A stretch of 52,794 nucleotides of DNA from Actinomycetota bacterium (GTDB lineage: Bacteria > Actinomycetota > UBA4738 > CADDZG01 > WHSQ01), in assembly GCA_030448085.1 (NCBI GenBank), contig JAUJNU010000005.1, forward strand, positions 1-52,794, written 5' to 3'. Below, one piece after another: positions 49,806-52,794 of the stretch. Numbering within the stretch: the first letter of the stretch is position 1; every line of letters begins with the position of its first letter. The notes below the pieces were generated by a model. It made no database searches. It was given only the letters and a program-made list of their open reading frames with translations, and had not been told where the DNA came from. Made by a program: the position numbers and the translations under genes.

Positions 49806-52124
49806 CAGACCAGGAAGAGACGTGGACCCTACGGCGGGTAGATCCTCCCTCTAGAAACGCCCAGAGGGAGGAGAGCCCCACCTCGGCTCCCGAAGCCGCA
49901 GAAGAAGAAGCGGTAACAGCGCCGGCGGCAGCGACACGCTTGCCGGGAGCGCTGCTGCTCCGGAGGTCGCCGCCGCTGCTCCCGACCCTATGCAGGCCCG
50001 CTCCCCCCCCCTGCCCCACCCCCGGCGCCGGCGCCCAGAGGGACCCGGCCTCGGTCCAGCGGGAGAGACGGATGTTCGACCTCGGCATCTTCGCCTTGCT
50101 GCTGGGGCTCTTCCTCGTCTTCTTCAAGCCCGGGCTACTTTTCTCGATGACCACCACGACCGGGGGCGACACTGCGGCGCACATCTACGCGCTTCCTCTA
50201 TTACCTGAAGACGCAGCTTCTCCCGAAGGGGATGTTCGCCGGATGGTCCCCAGGATGGTTCGCGGGTTCCCGATGCTCCACTTCTACTTCCCACTGGTAG
50301 CCACCTTCCAGGCGGTCCTAAGCTGGCTCATCCCTTACGAGATCTCCTTCTGCTGGGGACGGTTCTAGGCACCTTCTTCTGCCGGTGGCGATCTACCTCT
50401 TGATGCGTCTCCCAGGACTGCGCTTCCCGGCGCCGATCATCGGGGCCGCTATCGGGATCGGCTTCCTCTTCATGGACAGCTTCACGATCTACGGCGGCAA
50501 CATCCCGAGCTCGATGGCCGGCGAATACTCCTTCTCTCTCAGCGTCGGGCTCTGCCTTGTTCGCGTGGGCCTGGCCTATCGAGTCGCGTACAGAGAGCAG
50601 AAAGCGCGGCTGGTCCTTGCGGCGGGCGTCCTGGCTCTGGCGGTCCTCGTCACCTTCGTGCCGGTGATCATGGTCATCCTGGCAAGCCCCTGTTCCTATG
50701 GCTTGCAGTGAAGAACCACAGCTGGAGAGGCGCGCGTCCAGGTTCGCGCGTCGTCTTCGGTTTCGCCCGCCCTCACCGCGTTCTGGGCCATCCCGTTCGT
50801 CGTCCGACTTGGCTACACCGCCAACATGCGCTGGCAGTCGATAACTGGGGTCGAAAACCTCCTGCCTGAGAGATCTGGGTCATCGGGGTTGGGGCTCAGG
50901 GAAGGTCATCCTCGCAGGCTGGAAGAAAGAAAGACGCGAGGATCCTCGTGTTCCTCATCCCTGCGCCAGGGGCGGCCTCCTCTACCGCTTCCTGCCGGAG
51001 GGCACGTATGGAACGGAAGGTTCGTTCCGTTCTGGTACATCGGCCTCTTCCTCTGCTGCGCCTATTTCGTGGGAACCTCCGTCCGTCTCATCGGAGACCG
51101 CCTCACCCCCAGCAGGGCCGCACCGGTAGCGATGGTTCTCGCCCTTACCGTCACCATCGCATCGACGGGCTGATCCTTTGGAACAAGGAAGAGACGTTCA
51201 TCGATTCATGGATCGAGTACAACTACACCGGCTACGAGGAAAGCCGTTGTGTTCGACGTTCTCCAGGCCCTCACAGCTCGTCTGGACGAGCTCCCCCCGA
51301 AGGGTGATGGGAGCCCTCCTCCCAGCTCGGCATCTTCAGGTCTTCGGTCTCGCCGATGTCGCTTCCTTGCTGGACCCGATCAAGCGTCCATGGAGGGGGT
51401 GTACTTCCGAGTCGAGCTTCACCACACCATTCCACTTCCTCATGGCGCCGAGGTCGCCGAGCAGCCGTCTAATCCGATCCCGGGCTTCCTTACGATTCTC
51501 TCGACCTGCAGGCAGGACAGACCATGCAGGGCTGTTCGACGTCGCCTACTACATAACGCACAACCAGACGACGGCTGATCTGGCCCTGGCCCGGCCCGAC
51601 CTGACCCACCAAGGAGATGTCGCCCAGTTCTCCATCTTCAACGTCGCCTCCCCGGTCAGGTCGTGGTGCGAGTTCGAGCCGGTGCGCCTGGACCGAGGAG
51701 GAATGGATAGAGGGGAACATCAAATGGTTCGGTGACCGACCGCCCTGATGTGCCGCTCGTGCGTGAAGGTGACGAGAGATGGGCGTCGATCGCCACCACC
51801 AACGAACCCCTGCCCCGAACGCCGCTGCCACACGGGGGGCAGTCATACGCTGCCGAGATAGATGAGGACTCCATCTCGTTCACGACCGATGCCAGAGGCG
51901 ACACCTCGTGGATCAAGACTCCACTTCCCGAACTGGAAGGTTGAGGGGCCGAGGGCCCTGCCTCGCCTCCCCCACCCTCATGATGGTGGTGCCGACGGAG
52001 GCGGATGTTCGCCTGACCCCGAAAGGACGTGGGCCGAATGGCTGGGCCTTCTCCTCTCCGTTCCCGCCCTCGGCGTGCTCATCGTCCGGCCATGGAGGCG
52101 CCGCCTCAACGCTCAAGCACATAG
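49802..52124 (+). pseudogene. PTPS-related multi-pass membrane protein, heavily frameshifted
   Basis: After a low-complexity cytoplasmic N-terminus the reconstructed protein has the family block MTTTTGGDTAAHIYAL with YYLKTQLLPKGMFAGW and GFPMLHFYFPLVATFQAVLS. Many membrane helices follow (PVAIYLLMRLPGLRF, FAPIIGAAIGIGFLF type). The late part carries a large extracellular domain (ITHNQTTADLALARPDL, PLVREGDERWASIATTNEPL) and a terminal helix region (WAEWLGLLLSVPALGVLIV) stopping near 52124. The PF10131-like family is glycosyltransferase-related, with undefined activity, usually near polyprenyl-phosphate sugar genes. At least eight frame changes are needed. GTGA overlap links it to the gene before. 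Confidence 0.7.
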
Positions 52125-52540
52125 ATGCGGGTGCGCCACCGAAGACCGCGGATCTCGAGGAAGGCCCACCTTCGGCCTCGTCAGCATCGCCACGACGCTG
52201 CTCGACTTCGGCTTGTTCAACATCTTCGTCCGATTCGAGACGTTCCCCTTCTGTGGCCAACACGATCTCGTACGGGGCGGGGATCGTCGCTAGTTATCTG
52301 CTGAACAAGTCGTTGACCTTCGCTGGGGGCGGGAGGAGAAGAGACATCACGAGATCGCACTGTTCGTGCTGATCAACGTGGCGGGCCCAGGCTCAACAAC
52401 CTCGCTGTCGTGTTCGCTGCTCGCGCGGTGAGCGAACAGGCCCTGGTCCTCAATGGAGCGAAGCTGGCGGGCCGGCGGCGCAACGTGGGTCCTCAGTTCA
52501 CCTGTTCGAGCGCCTGGTGTACCTGCAGCGCAAGGGTTGA
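52125..52540 (+). pseudogene. GtrA family membrane protein, frameshifted
   Basis: Reconstruction across frames gives an ATG at 52125 directly after the upstream stop, then RLFGLVSIATTLLDFGLFNI, the first GtrA helix. SVANTISYGAGIVASYLLNK follows in another frame, then an Asn-rich start of the last helices (INVAGLGLNNLAVV). The end, FERLVYLQRKG, gives about 138 residues, the normal GtrA length. GtrA proteins flip or anchor polyprenyl-linked sugars. Three frames are used within 400 bp, so the sequence here is unreliable, but the family identity is clear. Confidence 0.7.
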
Positions 52541-52625
52541 TGCTGCTGGGCCGGCCAGGTCATCGGTGCCTCGTTCGATCCCGGCCCGCCGGCTCCGACC
52601 CGAACGCGGGCCGCATGAACCGCTC

Positions 52626-52794
52626 TCAGGCGCAGACGATGTGCAGCAAGCCCACAGGGTGCGGGGGATCCGCCTCACGATCCCCGACCTCGAATGTCGC
52701 AGCTCCACGGTGCGGATCGGCAGCTCACTGATCGCCCGGCCCATCCACTCGGAGCGTGCGAGGAGCTCCGTATCGAAGAGATCTTTGGTCGCCT
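52626..52794 (-). CDS. C-terminal end of a family-2 glycosyltransferase (partial)
   Basis: The minus strand at the window edge reads FDTELLARSEWMGRAISELP and IRTVELRHSRSGIVRRIPRT, the end of dolichyl-phosphate-mannose-synthase-like GT2 enzymes (usual form DAELLARA...I.EVPVR..R..S). A one-base shift near 52640 gives a stop at 52626; otherwise the frame runs into the convergent GtrA gene. The N-terminal catalytic half lies outside the window. Neighbouring GtrA and PTPS-related proteins fit a polyprenyl-phosphate sugar pathway. Confidence 0.6.

Noticed and set aside
1..52794. tRNA, rRNA, riboswitch, integrase or insertion sequence
   Set aside because: None was recognised on reading both strands; a covariance-model search would be needed to exclude a small RNA.

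Overview
The window is GC-rich DNA (roughly two thirds G+C by eye) with frequent GTG/TTG starts and many secreted lipoproteins. A WS/DGAT wax-ester/triacylglycerol synthase, a GH15 glucoamylase-like enzyme, PKD-domain secreted proteins and a PTPS-related membrane protein point to an uncultured high-GC Gram-positive bacterium, most likely an actinomycete-type Actinomycetota. That placement is inference; there is no rRNA or tRNA gene to anchor it. I saw no phage, transposon, integrase or CRISPR array.

Layout. 1-5.3 kb: a 5'-truncated metallophosphoesterase, an SDR dehydrogenase, a GlsB-type membrane protein, YbaK deacylase, a frameshift-riddled AlkA-type DNA glycosylase, an HELVH protein and an aldehyde dehydrogenase. 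5.5-8.4 kb: a tightly coupled minus-strand operon (secreted phosphoesterase, ABC-2 ATPase and permease, lipoprotein). 8.6-10.3 kb: broken CorA, a small protein and a cupredoxin. 10.3-14.3 kb: MBL hydrolase, P1 peptidase, zinc alcohol dehydrogenase-like protein, small C2H2-like protein and RmuC. 14.4-19.7 kb: GH15 enzyme, secreted phosphoesterase, WS/DGAT and a lipoprotein. 19.7-21.5 kb: KDPG aldolase coupled to a galactokinase with a broken 3' end.

21.6-27.7 kb is the most notable system. Four overlapping plus-strand genes encode a HerA-type HAS-barrel ATPase, Mre11/SbcD, Rad50/SbcC and a NurA-like nuclease. This is the gene set of the archaeal DNA-end resection operon, here in a bacterial genome. 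Overlaps of 4, 20 and 4 nt suggest one translationally coupled unit, and the HerA P-loop is non-canonical.

27.7-36.3 kb: class-V aminotransferase, penicillin acylase family enzyme, Ser/Thr kinase with a Pro/Glu-rich extracellular tail, PG_binding_4 membrane protein, RTX-type calcium-binding protein, VOC protein and an unknown secreted protein. 36.6-39.8 kb: a heavy-metal P-type ATPase cassette (HMA-like protein, ATPase lacking a CPx motif, small terminal protein) with two adjacent palindromes upstream. 39.9-42.5 kb: CHRD protein, lipoprotein thermonuclease, PKD-domain protein and another secreted protein, mostly frameshifted. 42.7-47.6 kb: a 61-aa protein, a large secreted protein with one CXXCH motif, a thiolase and a second thermonuclease. 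47.7-52.8 kb: a single-pass protein with a beta-propeller-like ectodomain, a PTPS-related multi-pass protein, GtrA and the end of a family-2 glycosyltransferase, which together look like surface glycan or polyprenyl-sugar machinery.

Quality warning. Several genes read as intact family members only if the reading frame changes repeatedly: 2.6-3.5, 8.9-9.2, 19.7-20.0, 31.65-31.86, 36.85-38.9, 40.0-40.4, 41.0-42.5 and 49.5-52.8 kb. Neighbouring long genes are clean. Indel errors in the assembly explain this better than many independent pseudogenes.
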